DNA of 64,000 nucleotides from Phycisphaerae bacterium (GTDB lineage Bacteria; Planctomycetota; Phycisphaerae; SM23-33): NCBI GenBank assembly GCA_016782885.1, contig JADHXQ010000005.1, positions 1 to 64,000 of the forward strand, read 5' to 3'. Shown piece by piece: positions 26,546 to 34,867 of this stretch (position 1 is its first letter; each line of letters starts with the position of its first letter). The notes under the pieces were generated by a model. It saw only the letters and a program-made list of their open reading frames with translations, ran no database searches and was not told where the DNA came from. The position numbers and the translations under genes were made by a program.

Positions 26546-28345
26546 TCACTTCTTTTCCTTGACGTGGTAGACCCGCTCGATGATCTCGCAGATCGCCGGG
26601 TCGTAGTCTTGCAGTTCGGCTTTGAGGAACGGGTAGAAGTCGTTGACGCCGAAGTACGCCTCGGTGTTTTCGGCGAAATACTCCGGCATGCGTGTGGCGG
26701 CGTAGGCTTTGACGTATTTGCCCCGCCCGCGTTTGGTGTGGAGCACCTTCTGATAGAGCCCCTTGGCAAGCGCGCTCTTGTAGGCCTCGACGATGGCTTT
26801 GTTGTCTTCTCTGCTGACTTCGCGATCGTGGTAACCGTGCGCCAATTCATGCATCAGTACCCACGGTCCGGTCGGACGCGTTCGCCGTAGAATGCTAATG
26901 TCGGTGATCTGCACGCTGTGGGTCATCTCGGCGGGTCGATTGTGAGAGACCACCCAATCCCTGGACCAGTGATACTCGGCCTTGTGCCTGCCGGGCGTGA
27001 TCCAAATCGGGATCTTCCGCAGCTTGGCGACCGCCTTTTCGGGCATGAGCGTTTCGACGTGCCCGAGTTGGATGTCCACGTTTTTCATGGCGTTGGCGAG
27101 TACCGCCTTGTCGCCGTTTACGTATTCCTTGTGAACGTGGATTGACCATCCCCGCACTTTGACGACCTTGTAATCCTTGGCGCTGTGCTTCGTGGTGGTC
27201 TTGATTCCGTGTTTGTCGCGCAGGCGCTGCCAGTAGTCTTTCCAGTACTTATCGTAGTAGTCGTAAGCCGCCAGCGTGATATGCTCGGGTTTGACGACTT
27301 TCGGCGCCTTCGCCGGGTCATAGCCCTTCAGGTGCCCCTTGCCCGCTCGGTCGCGGGGTGAAACGAAACGCCACTTCGAATCGCCCAGCACGTCGGCGCA
27401 GAGCTTCGCCAGGAGCGGATCGTACGCTTTGAGTTGTTTGCGGGTGTGTATGTGATTGTGGTCGTGGTCCATGGTGCGATTGGTGTCGTACCAGTTCTGT
27501 ACGCCTTCCGCGAAGTATTCGGATCGGTTCTTTCCAGCGTAGCACTGCTTTGGTCCGCCGAACACGATTCGCACCTTGTCTTTCCCGGTGACCTTGACCT
27601 TCGAGTTGGTCGGTTTCCCGTTGACGATAATGTCGCCGCCGTCGAGGCATTTCCTGATCAGTTCGGGCGACTCGTCGGGGAACCATTTGACCAGCGCCGC
27701 CAGCAGGCTTACCGGCGTCTTGCTCTTGATCCGACGGAAGCGTTGGGCTGCGTATCCGTCATTCCACAGGCCCTTTTCCTTTGCATGTTCAAACGTTCTG
27801 CTCTGGCGGCCCTTGAGTTCCTCGTCGAAGCCCGCCCCGTGAATGACGTGGCCGAACTCGTGGATGAGAATGCTCTCGATCTGCATTCCGCCTTCGTATT
27901 CCATCACGTCTTCTTCGGAGAAGACGACGGTGGGGCGCCCGCCTTTCCAGCCGAGGAATCCGCGGGACCGCCAGTTGTAGAAGTCCAGTTCCTTGCCCGT
28001 TTTCTTGCTGGCGTACTGCGGCAGGTCGGAGGTCATTTCCTTGTGCCCGATGAGAATGCACAGTACCTTTCGATCTCGGATTCGCCGGGCGATTCTTTCA
28101 TCGATGCTCTTCATGATCATGTCGAACTGGTAGGCGGCCTCGCGGTGTGCGTAGTCGGACACGCCTGCGGAGGTGGCGATGAGGATGTCCTGCACTGTGG
28201 TGCATTTCTTGTAGAACTTGGTGTCGAGTTTGTACTCGGCGGCCTGGGCGGCGGTGGGGGGAGCGATCTTGTATTCAGCGGCCGGCGCGGCGGCGCCAAT
28301 CGTCAGTATCACCCACATCGCGCAGGCGGAAAAAGAACTTCTCAT
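26546..28345 (-). CDS. Exported protein with two HExxH metallopeptidase-like domains
   Basis: 599 residues with a signal peptide. Domain 1 has ESILIHEFGHVIHGAGF (HEFGH 162-166) and a likely third zinc ligand in RSEYFAE (276-280). A central module GWSIHVHKEYVNG...IPIWITP (about 399-450) precedes domain 2, which has WVLMHELAHGYHDREVS (HELAH 499-503) and MPEYFAENTEAYFGVNDFYPF (third ligand 555-559). This arrangement is gluzincin-like, reminiscent of the anthrax lethal factor/M34 fold. I do not recognise an experimentally studied family, so substrate is unknown. GGAG precedes the ATG. The next gene carries related domains. Confidence 0.72.
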   Translation of the reverse strand: MRSSFSACAMWVILTIGAAAPAAEYKIAPPTAAQAAEYKLDTKFYKKCTTVQDILIATSAGVSDYAHREAAYQFDMIMKSIDERIARRIRDRKVLCILIGHKEMTSDLPQYASKKTGKELDFYNWRSRGFLGWKGGRPTVVFSEEDVMEYEGGMQIESILIHEFGHVIHGAGFDEELKGRQSRTFEHAKEKGLWNDGYAAQRFRRIKSKTPVSLLAALVKWFPDESPELIRKCLDGGDIIVNGKPTNSKVKVTGKDKVRIVFGGPKQCYAGKNRSEYFAEGVQNWYDTNRTMDHDHNHIHTRKQLKAYDPLLAKLCADVLGDSKWRFVSPRDRAGKGHLKGYDPAKAPKVVKPEHITLAAYDYYDKYWKDYWQRLRDKHGIKTTTKHSAKDYKVVKVRGWSIHVHKEYVNGDKAVLANAMKNVDIQLGHVETLMPEKAVAKLRKIPIWITPGRHKAEYHWSRDWVVSHNRPAEMTHSVQITDISILRRTRPTGPWVLMHELAHGYHDREVSREDNKAIVEAYKSALAKGLYQKVLHTKRGRGKYVKAYAATRMPEYFAENTEAYFGVNDFYPFLKAELQDYDPAICEIIERVYHVKEKK

Positions 28346-28369
28346 CTGAGATTCTCCGTGTCTTTTATA

Positions 28370-29839
28370 TTATCGTCGCGGGTTGCCTTCCCACAGGTCT
28401 GCTGCAAGTGCGTATCCGGCGGGGTCCTGGTCCTTCAGTTCGCAGCGGATGAACGGGTAGCGGTCGTTGACCAGGAAGTAGCTTTCCATCAACTCGGCAA
28501 AGTACTTTCTTTCGCTGTCCATGGCTGGGTGCGGAAGGCGTTTACCGTCGAATCGCAACACGGACTTGTACTTGCCGCTTGCTTTAGCCTTAACGTAAGC
28601 ATTGCCTATTTTCTTGCCCAGCACCGAGTCTTTCTTTGCGGCGTGACGGTCGTAATACGCTTTGGCGATCTCGCCCAGCACGTCGGACTGCTCCAGCAGA
28701 GCCCATTTCATCATACGCTGCGGGTCGCGGATTTCCACGGCCTGGAACTTATCGGGATTCGAACCTTCGCCGCGCAGCTTCTCGCGACTGCCGCAATAGC
28801 GGACGTACGGCCCGTCGCCGCCGACCTCCAGCCAGATCGGTACCACGTGCAACTGCTTGTGCCCCTGGGCGGAAATGAAATGATCGATCGTGTGCAGCTT
28901 GTATGTCAGCAGCTTGACCATCGTCTTGCTGAGTCCGGGCTGGGCGGCCAGGTCGGGGTTGACGTATACGGTCCACCCTTTTATGTCTCGCTTGTCGTAT
29001 TTTTCGGTGGCGGTATATTTCTTCGTGGTCCGCGCAACGGTGGGGGGCTTGGCCTGGTAGGCGGCGAGGTCCGCCTCGAGTTTCACGATCTCTTTGGCGT
29101 CCACGCCCCAGTAGCGTTCCAGCAGGCGTGCCATCTTCGGATCGTGATCGCGCAGTTCCGCCCGGACGAACGGGTAAATATCGTTGACCGCGAAATAGGC
29201 TTCGCTGCTCTCGGACCAGTATTCCATGCGATTGGTGCGGGCGTAATGCGAACCTTTCCGCCCGTGCCAGATCTGCACCTTCTCGTACGTTTTGGTCTTC
29301 ATCATGCGCTCGTAATTCTTCTGGCATTCATCGTTGCCGTAGCGGCGGCCCCTGCCGATGAAGTGGAAGTCGTACCCGTGCGCCAGTTCGTGGAATATGA
29401 CGAACGGATGGCGGTAGCTGTCTCCGTAGTGCGACCTGACGCTCAGCGACATCATGGATCGCGGGTCTTTGGGAACGGTGTATCCGCGTTTGATCAGCCA
29501 GTTGCGGCTGGGATGGTACGACAGGCTTACCCGCTCGGAGTATTCCATCCAGATGGGGGTATTTTCCTGCATATTGCTAACCGCCGCTGCCGGGACGGCC
29601 AGCTTGACCTGGTAAAGCTCCCACCGCAGATGCTCCAGCGTTTGGGCGAGATCGTCGGCGTGCTCCCTGCGAACGTCGCGATTTATGTAAACGGTCCAGC
29701 CCTCGACATTGCGGATCTCGAAGCGGTCTTCGGTGGGCGCCTGTTTGGTCGCTTTCTTTTCGCTAGCGGCGTACAGGTTCCCCAAACTCGCACACAGGAA
29801 CGCGGTGATCAACAATACCAATCGTTTTCTTCGGATCAT
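28370..29839 (-). CDS. Exported HExxH metallopeptidase-like protein with a second, degenerate domain
   Basis: 489 residues with a signal peptide (LVLLITAFLCASLGNLYAAS). Module GWTVYINRDVRREH...TPIWMEY (47-100) is followed by an intact site FVIFHELAHGYDFHF (HELAH 150-154) and RMEYWSESSEAYFAVNDIYPF (206-224). A second copy of the module (GWTVYVNPDL...VPIWLEVG, 288-340) leads to a domain where the HExxH position reads LEQSD, both histidines lost. That domain still keeps KYFAELMESYFLVNDRYPF (445-463). Paralogous to the neighbour, 24 bp away. Function unknown; a peptidase with a non-catalytic second lobe is plausible. Confidence 0.72.
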   Translation of the reverse strand: MIRRKRLVLLITAFLCASLGNLYAASEKKATKQAPTEDRFEIRNVEGWTVYINRDVRREHADDLAQTLEHLRWELYQVKLAVPAAAVSNMQENTPIWMEYSERVSLSYHPSRNWLIKRGYTVPKDPRSMMSLSVRSHYGDSYRHPFVIFHELAHGYDFHFIGRGRRYGNDECQKNYERMMKTKTYEKVQIWHGRKGSHYARTNRMEYWSESSEAYFAVNDIYPFVRAELRDHDPKMARLLERYWGVDAKEIVKLEADLAAYQAKPPTVARTTKKYTATEKYDKRDIKGWTVYVNPDLAAQPGLSKTMVKLLTYKLHTIDHFISAQGHKQLHVVPIWLEVGGDGPYVRYCGSREKLRGEGSNPDKFQAVEIRDPQRMMKWALLEQSDVLGEIAKAYYDRHAAKKDSVLGKKIGNAYVKAKASGKYKSVLRFDGKRLPHPAMDSERKYFAELMESYFLVNDRYPFIRCELKDQDPAGYALAADLWEGNPRR

Positions 29840-29905
29840 AACAATAAGGAGTCCTCTCGATCGTTAAATCCAACCAGTCAATCAACAGACGCAGACGCGC
29901 CTGAA

Positions 29906-31510
29906 TCACTTCTTGATCGGCGTGATTTTGAAGTCGTCGAAGCGTATCCAGTGGTCGGCGTTGGGCGGACCGTTGTAGCATTGGATGGATATCTGGTGCT
30001 TGCCCCCGGTGGGCAGGCGACCCTTGCCCGCGGTCAGAAAATCGCCTTTGGCGTCGGGGCGATACTGGGCGGTCCATCCGGTCTTGTCGACCACCAGGCG
30101 CAGTTGCACGGTTTTGGCGTCCATCGGTTTGGCGCCCGGTACGATCACCAACTTACCGCGGACCAGTTCCTTGACGAGCTTGAGAACGGGCCTGCCGTTG
30201 TGGTACCACATAATGCCCGCTTGCTCGAAATTGTTAGTCGGGACCGTGTGGCTCGTTATCGTCACGTCGACGGTATACGCGCCCTTCGCCGGATCGAGCG
30301 CCTTTCGGAGCAGCGCGTTCTTCACGCTGTTCGCCACGCCCGGTTGGACGCGAATCTCCAGCCCGCCGTCCTTGATGCGCCATGCCTTCTTGTCCTCGCG
30401 CAGCCAGCTCCAGCCCGCGTCGAGCTTGCCTTCAAAGCTGTCAACGAAGCCCCCGCCAGTCGTTTTACCGGCGACGGTCTTTTCGGGCCCCGTCGGGTTT
30501 GGCGGCGCTTTGGGGCCGCCGAGCAACTCCACCATCGCCTTGCCCATTCCCTCGCCGATCAGGTAGTAGCTCTCGGCGTTACAGCACCAGTGGTAGCGGA
30601 TCGGGCGCGGCGAGACCGGCCCGTCCCGGAAGAAGCTGCGCGTCTCGACGTACTGAACGTTGCCTTTGAATTCGGGGCGATTGGCGGCCGCTTCCTGCGC
30701 CTTCATTACCCCCAGGCGCCGGCTGACCGTTTGTCCCCATCCGCCGAATCCGCTTCCGCCTATCACAATCGGAAGCTTGCCGATGCCCAAATCCTTGCGG
30801 ACGTCACGGATGAGGTTGACCATGTTTTTCTCGTACTGGGCCACATCATTGGCGCTGCACCCGTCGTTCCAGCCCTGGTGCCATCCGAACCCCACGATCT
30901 CGTAACCCTTCCCGCCGTACTCGGGGAAATCGGTCTTGAGATTCGCCAGCGTTTTCTTCACGTCCGCCATCATCCCGTCGTACTGATCGCCCACGCCCGG
31001 GCCGCGGGGCTTCGTGCCCGCAGAACCGGAACTCGGCGGGCGCCACGGACCGGCGAGACTCGTCCCGCCCGGGGCGCGCTTGATCAACAGCACTTTGTCC
31101 TCGAAATAGTCGCCCATGACCCAACCGAACGCCAACTCCGGGCCGATACTGTTCTTCGCCGCGGACTTGCCGATGGTCAGCTTGCCCTTCGAGTCGTAAT
31201 AGCTCAGCAGGACGTCGTCGCGCACGATCCATTTTCCGTCCTTGTCCAGGAGATGCTTGTAACGCGCCGCGGTGGCGGGGTCCTTTGTCAGCGTCTCGAG
31301 CGTGCCTTTCTGCCCGGGGCGTCCCTTTATGACGCCGTGTCCCTCCATGTTCGATTGTCCAGCCAGGATGAACACCTTCAGTTTACCGTTCTTCTTTTGC
31401 AGCGGTTTTGCATTGGCGGGCGCCGCGGCCACGCACGCGGTCGATCCAATCGCCAACAGAGCCGCCAGCATGCTGGCCATCACGCGCCGACCGATTCTTG
31501 TTGCTGTCAT
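29906..31510 (-). CDS. Exported SGNH/CE6-type carbohydrate esterase with C-terminal lectin-like domain
   Basis: 534 residues. After a lipoprotein-like signal (MLAALLAIGSTAC), VFILAGQSNMEGHG holds the nucleophile Ser. GFGWHQGWNDG and RYHWCCNAESYYLIGEGMGK supply the oxyanion and His/Asp regions of sialate O-acetylesterase-like and CE6 acetyl-xylan esterases. From about residue 320, FVDSFEGKLDAGWSWLRED...RFDDFKITPI is a concanavalin-like (DUF1349-type) module. It should remove acetyl groups from polysaccharides outside the cell. The ATG at 31510 has AAAGGAG upstream; the track start at 31528 is six codons too early. Confidence 0.8.
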   Translation of the reverse strand: MTATRIGRRVMASMLAALLAIGSTACVAAAPANAKPLQKKNGKLKVFILAGQSNMEGHGVIKGRPGQKGTLETLTKDPATAARYKHLLDKDGKWIVRDDVLLSYYDSKGKLTIGKSAAKNSIGPELAFGWVMGDYFEDKVLLIKRAPGGTSLAGPWRPPSSGSAGTKPRGPGVGDQYDGMMADVKKTLANLKTDFPEYGGKGYEIVGFGWHQGWNDGCSANDVAQYEKNMVNLIRDVRKDLGIGKLPIVIGGSGFGGWGQTVSRRLGVMKAQEAAANRPEFKGNVQYVETRSFFRDGPVSPRPIRYHWCCNAESYYLIGEGMGKAMVELLGGPKAPPNPTGPEKTVAGKTTGGGFVDSFEGKLDAGWSWLREDKKAWRIKDGGLEIRVQPGVANSVKNALLRKALDPAKGAYTVDVTITSHTVPTNNFEQAGIMWYHNGRPVLKLVKELVRGKLVIVPGAKPMDAKTVQLRLVVDKTGWTAQYRPDAKGDFLTAGKGRLPTGGKHQISIQCYNGPPNADHWIRFDDFKITPIKK

Positions 31511-31636
31511 GTTTTTCTCCTTTGGCAACGTTTCTTATAGTCCATATCCGCCCGGCAGGCAAGGTCTCGCGGGAGTTCCGCCGCCGCGTCCAATCTGGAA
31601 TTGACCGGGCGTTGTCGCCGTTGTATTCTTGGACAC

Positions 31637-33040
31637 ATGCAACCAGATCGGCCCGTTCAGCAATGTCCGCACTGCAAGCTCCCTTTGACCCGCCAGGAGT
31701 CTCGCGAGCAGAACTGTCCGGTCTGCCGGGAACTCCTCTACGATGTCGCGCCGAATCCCGACGAGTTGCTCGATGTCCATAACATCGCCGACGATGTTGA
31801 AGATGTTTCCCTGGACGTCGATCTTCCCCCCGACGAGCAGCAGGAACCAATCGAATCGAAGAAGCGGGTCGGTCTGGCGATTACGATTGCCGCGGTGCTG
31901 CTACTGCTGATTGCGGGTATCGCGCTGACGGGCATTTTCTTGCCTCGGCGGGATGACCGGGATCGTCGTTCGGACCGGACGAATCGTCTGGCCGCGGTGA
32001 CGCCCGAACCTTCGCTCGCCACGCGATCGGCTGCTGACGATGTCAAACCGCCGGTCAAACCGGCGGTTCTTGCCGCCGCCAGGGAGGCCCTTCGGGCAAG
32101 AGATCGCCAGGATATCCCCGACGTGCGTGCCGACATTCCGCCCGATCAGGATCTTCCGGACAGGGGCATGGATGTGGAGATCAACGCTCCACGGGGCAGG
32201 CATACCATCGAGCCCGTCGCCGGCAATGACAGCTTCAAGTTGAGCGGGACGGTCAAGAAACTCACCATCGCCGGGGTTCACGATCAGGGCGTTCTTATTA
32301 CCGAGAAGCTGGCGGCTGAGGAGGTCGTTGTCGCGGGCAGTGTCAATGGATCCGGGACTCTCAAGCTGGATGTTCCCGGCGGGGCGGTGACGTTTCTGGG
32401 CTCTCTTGACGGAGCGGCGAAGGTGCGGGTAAACGCCCCGGGCGGTAAGGTGACGTGCGGCCCGGTTGACCAATCGCCCCGCGGCGGCGGGATAATAGTC
32501 GGCAGCGCGAACGTGACAATTATCGCCCGGGACGTCGATCTGCGAGGCGTGGTCGACGGCGGCGCCCGCGTAACGGTCACGCTGACCGAAGGCGGCTCGC
32601 TGCGGTTTTCAAGGATCGCCGGCGGCGCCCACGTGCACTACCGCAAAGCCAAACCCGGCGACGGGGACCCGAAAATCGAGCGTGGCAACATTACGGCGGG
32701 AGGCAAGTTCGCCCGGATCGAACCGCCAAAACCGCCCGCTTCCTCGCCGAAGATCGAACTGGACCTGACTAAGCTTGACGCCAATGGGCTGCGCGGGCCG
32801 GTTGACGGTAAGGTTTCGGTAGCGTACGAATTCTGTATACCGAACACCGCCAAATACAAAGCCCAGGTCAAGGCCATTGACCCAGGCGTCCGCCTCATGC
32901 CCGGTTCGCGCGGGCGAATCGGCGCAGGCAAGGACCAGTGCCTGTGCGTCGGCGAGACCGGAGCCAACTACCGCACCGTCCTGAATCGCCTGGCCGCGTT
33001 GTCTTACGTAAAACGAATTGTCGAATGCCACTTTGAGTAA
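31637..33040 (+). CDS. Zinc-ribbon, single-pass membrane protein with beta-repeat ectodomain
   Basis: 467 residues. The cytosolic start has a four-cysteine ribbon (CPHC at 10-13, CPVC at 27-30), an acidic linker, then one membrane helix at about 78-102 (VGLAITIAAVLLLLIAGIAL). The exterior part is low-complexity to about 180. A repetitive Gly/Val-rich beta region follows (VKKLTIAGVHDQGVLI, LKLDVPGGAVTFLGSL, VRVNAPGGKVTC), resembling polymer-like adhesin beta-solenoids. The C-terminal 100 residues form another domain. The ATG at 31637 replaces the TTG start of the track. I do not recognise a named family. Confidence 0.68.
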   Translation: MQPDRPVQQCPHCKLPLTRQESREQNCPVCRELLYDVAPNPDELLDVHNIADDVEDVSLDVDLPPDEQQEPIESKKRVGLAITIAAVLLLLIAGIALTGIFLPRRDDRDRRSDRTNRLAAVTPEPSLATRSAADDVKPPVKPAVLAAAREALRARDRQDIPDVRADIPPDQDLPDRGMDVEINAPRGRHTIEPVAGNDSFKLSGTVKKLTIAGVHDQGVLITEKLAAEEVVVAGSVNGSGTLKLDVPGGAVTFLGSLDGAAKVRVNAPGGKVTCGPVDQSPRGGGIIVGSANVTIIARDVDLRGVVDGGARVTVTLTEGGSLRFSRIAGGAHVHYRKAKPGDGDPKIERGNITAGGKFARIEPPKPPASSPKIELDLTKLDANGLRGPVDGKVSVAYEFCIPNTAKYKAQVKAIDPGVRLMPGSRGRIGAGKDQCLCVGETGANYRTVLNRLAALSYVKRIVECHFE

Positions 33041-33146
33041 GGCAACGGTGGGAAACCTCAAGATCGACGTAGGCGCAGGCATGGGGGCGGCGGTACAATA
33101 TGGGGCAAGGTTATTCGGTTTATTCGCGCCAAAGGAGCAATCGTTT

Positions 33147-34634
33147 ATGCGCAGAACCCACCTGATGGTTGTCTGCGTCGTGCTGGGCGGTTGGAACTCC
33201 GGTGTGCTGGCGGACGCCAAAGCTGATTTCGAGATGCTGTTTGGCAGCGAGATCAAGCGGGTTGTCGCCTCGCGAAAGCCCGCCGAGTTCACGGCGCTGG
33301 CAGGGCAGATGATGCTGGCGGCGGAGTCGATCAAGGACCGCCCGGATCTCGACGTGATGCTGTGGACGCGGGCGGCGGAGTTTGGCGCCAAAGACCCATC
33401 CGGATACGCTACAGCCGTCAAGGCCCTCAGGAATCTCCTGACTGCGGTGCCCGACGACAGCCGGCAATGGGTCGAGAAGATATCCGCGATCTACAAACGC
33501 CGCTACACCGCCGCACGAGGCGCCGAGCGTGCGAAGTTGGCGGGCGAACAGGTCGACGAATTCATCGCGATTGCCGACGCACAGACCGCCGCCGGACAAG
33601 GCCGCCAGGCAATGGCGACTTACCGCAGGGCACTGTCGATCGCCACGGCGACAAGATCACTGCGAAAGACAGAAATACTCGATAAGATCAAGGCCGCAAA
33701 CGCCGTCGCAACCGTCCAACGCGATATCGAGAGGCTGAAGAAGGTCCTGACGAGCGATCCCGACGACATAAAAACCCGCACCGCTATCGTGCAGTTGCAC
33801 CTGGTTGAACTCGACGACCCCGCTGCTGCGGCGGAACTGCTCACCGACGATCTCGACGAGAAACTCCGTACGTACGTACTGCTGGCGGTAAAGAATATCG
33901 AAGACGTCGAGGCCGCCGCGTGTCTGGAACTCGGGCGGTGGTACTGGGAGATGTTCCCCGGCGCCAGGACCACCCGGGCAAAGACCAACGTGCTTCGGCG
34001 CACGAGGGCCTATATCGAGCGATTCGGTTCGCTGCACACCGGCAAGGACCTCTCGGTCCTGAGGGCGCAGGTTATCCTCAAGAAGGTTAACGCCGAATCG
34101 GCGAAGCTGGCGACCAAAGGCGAGGGCGGCGCGCTGACCAAACCGGCGATCATCGCTGACTTCGAGTCTCCGCGCCTGGTCGGATGGAAGGCCACCGGTA
34201 ATGCATTTGGAAAAGGCCCCTGCACCGGCAAGCCCACACCGACTTATCCCGCCCGCGGATTTGCGGGAAAGCTGATGATAAGCTCGTATCACCAGGGCGA
34301 CCCCGGTACGGGCACCCTGACCTCGCCGAAGTTCCTCATCCGGGGCAAGACCATCACGTTTCTCGTTGGCGGCGGGACGTTTCCGGGCAAGACGTGCATG
34401 AATCTCATCGTTGACGGTAAGGTCGCTCGCACTGTGGTGGGTCACACGAGCAACACCCTTCGCCTCGACGGGTGGGACGTAGCCGAACTGGCGGGCAAGA
34501 CCGCGCAGTTGCATATGATCGACTCAGCCACCGGCGGCTGGGGGCACATACTCGTAGACCACATCGTCCAGCACCCGGGCAAAATCGACGAGGTCCTCAA
34601 ACGGGGCGACAAGACGTCGGCGACAAGGAAGTGA
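33147..34634 (+). CDS. Exported helical-repeat protein with C-terminal DUF4980-like carbohydrate-binding module
   Basis: 495 residues. A signal peptide (THLMVVCVVLGGWNSGVLAD) precedes an alpha-helical region of about 320 residues that is paralogous to the next gene (ADFEMLFGSEIKRV, LLTDDLDEKLRTYV, LELGRWYW). From about residue 365 the sequence ADFESPRLVGWKATGNAFG...TCMNLIVDGK...ATGGWGHILVDHIVQ matches the beta-sandwich module found at the N-terminus of planctomycete GH32 enzymes. No catalytic glycosidase residues are visible. The ATG at 33147 is chosen for AAAGGAG 9 bp upstream; the track start is 43 codons too early. Confidence 0.75.
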   Translation: MRRTHLMVVCVVLGGWNSGVLADAKADFEMLFGSEIKRVVASRKPAEFTALAGQMMLAAESIKDRPDLDVMLWTRAAEFGAKDPSGYATAVKALRNLLTAVPDDSRQWVEKISAIYKRRYTAARGAERAKLAGEQVDEFIAIADAQTAAGQGRQAMATYRRALSIATATRSLRKTEILDKIKAANAVATVQRDIERLKKVLTSDPDDIKTRTAIVQLHLVELDDPAAAAELLTDDLDEKLRTYVLLAVKNIEDVEAAACLELGRWYWEMFPGARTTRAKTNVLRRTRAYIERFGSLHTGKDLSVLRAQVILKKVNAESAKLATKGEGGALTKPAIIADFESPRLVGWKATGNAFGKGPCTGKPTPTYPARGFAGKLMISSYHQGDPGTGTLTSPKFLIRGKTITFLVGGGTFPGKTCMNLIVDGKVARTVVGHTSNTLRLDGWDVAELAGKTAQLHMIDSATGGWGHILVDHIVQHPGKIDEVLKRGDKTSATRK

Positions 34635-34867
34635 AACGGCAGGTTGTTGGTGTTGGTTTACCCACATTTTGTTGGGGTTTCATTGGAGGTCTGAAAGGCC
34701 GGTTCGACGGTAGCCCCGTCCGGGAGAAGATTATGCGCCATTGACATCAACCCCCGCGGATAAATGAGTTCGCGATCATACGGCGTTTGCGAAAAACCTC
34801 GGAAACGGTGTAGTAACAAATGCTTGGAGACGGTATAATCCGGGGTGAGTCATACTTGAGGTCAAGG
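34635..34867. other. Intergenic stretch without a recognised gene
   Basis: 233 bp between two same-strand paralogues. No open frame with recognisable protein, no tRNA and no clear terminator hairpin was seen. It presumably carries the promoter of the downstream gene, but I cannot assign boxes with confidence. Confidence 0.4.

Noticed and set aside
27434-31540. 1368-residue + strand open frame
   Set aside because: It lies antisense to three genes with signal peptides, motifs and ribosome sites. It shows no recognisable domain and is explained by GC-rich third positions.
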